Part shown: positions 63,945-64,000 of the stretch, one piece after another | How the letters are laid out: every line of letters starts with the position of its first letter | How positions within the stretch are numbered: position 1 is the stretch's first letter | Source of the DNA: Schistocerca nitens | Lineage: Eukaryota; Arthropoda; Insecta; Orthoptera; Acrididae | Assembly (NCBI RefSeq): GCF_023898315.1 | Contig: NC_064623.1 | Location: 13,591,140-13,655,139 of the forward strand | Reading direction: 5' to 3' | Length of the DNA: 64,000 bases | Made by a program: the position numbers and the translations under genes | Notes under the pieces: generated by a model | The model's database searches: none | Seen by the model: the letters and a program-made list of their open reading frames with translations, nothing else | Told to the model about the DNA's origin: nothing

Positions 63945-64000
63945 CCTTCCGCTGGTTTCATGCTATTTTTTGGAACCACCCTCCGCAATGCTCGACCGTC

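Larger units (their letters stand above)
62030..64000 (-). mobile_element. Older Tc1-like relic, third family, host of later insertions
   Basis: Minus-strand pieces before, between and after the nested insertions belong to one element. Near 62255-62330 WKRVIWNDES (first catalytic Asp) with ITLYSVAIRW; near 62040-62075 LRSCVLRTIGE.FGDD. The sequence at 62345-62375 continues directly at 63619 once the mariner is removed, and 63720-63743 continues at 63959 once the SINE is removed. It runs off the window edge. Heavily decayed. Confidence 0.65.

Overview
This is eukaryotic, TE-saturated DNA with no bacterial-style gene packing. tRNA-derived SINEs, Penelope-like retroelements (PLEs), RTE-type and RNase H-bearing LINEs, and mariner/Tc1 elements make an insect the natural source. 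From general familiarity with these repeats I infer an orthopteran of the locust/Schistocerca kind; no database was searched.

Only one candidate host gene is visible. An internal exon (3040-3644) with good splice sites encodes a basic, Ser/Thr-rich segment. A terminal exon (18892-19087) carries a TPVRRSTRKS motif. The roughly 15.2 kb between them contains a PLE, a Gypsy relic with a nested MITE, a Tc1 relic, LINE relics and a 5'-truncated RNase H LINE (A) with a SINE inside. A nearly full-length RTE LINE (19153-22449), with a 10-bp target duplication, lies in the presumed 3' UTR. The gene's identity is not established.

From 24.0 to 35.7 kb an older LINE (C) is split in ORF1 by a younger full-length relative (B, 24994-31026, 13-bp target duplication). 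Both keep a conserved 5' block. LINEs A and B end in a 3' hairpin whose stem changes on both sides.

From 35.7 to 51.9 kb there are transposase relics, an apparently intact Tc1-like transposon (38074-39486), deleted mariners, a Gypsy relic, an inverted PLE pair, and a PLE interrupted by a palindromic element carrying tRNA-like arms.

From 52.0 to 58.9 kb there is a tRNA-like SINE, a cluster of TGACGTCA/AAGATGGC sites, a degenerate array with GGCGGGAA cores, an unassigned ORF, a second intact Tc1 family (54479-55881), and a second copy of the palindromic element.

The right end is a nest. A minus-strand LINE holds a 475-bp solo LTR and is followed by the second intact copy of the first Tc1 family (60594-62006). 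An older Tc1 relic then follows, interrupted by a mariner derivative (itself interrupted by a tRNA-Thr-like palindrome) and by a SINE with a perfect 14-bp target duplication.

The best leads are the twin intact Tc1 copies with a D-32-E spacing, the tRNA-armed palindromic elements with 3-bp duplications, the 52.1-52.6 kb site array, the hammerhead-like PLE tail, and the two homopolymer frame slips in the host exon.
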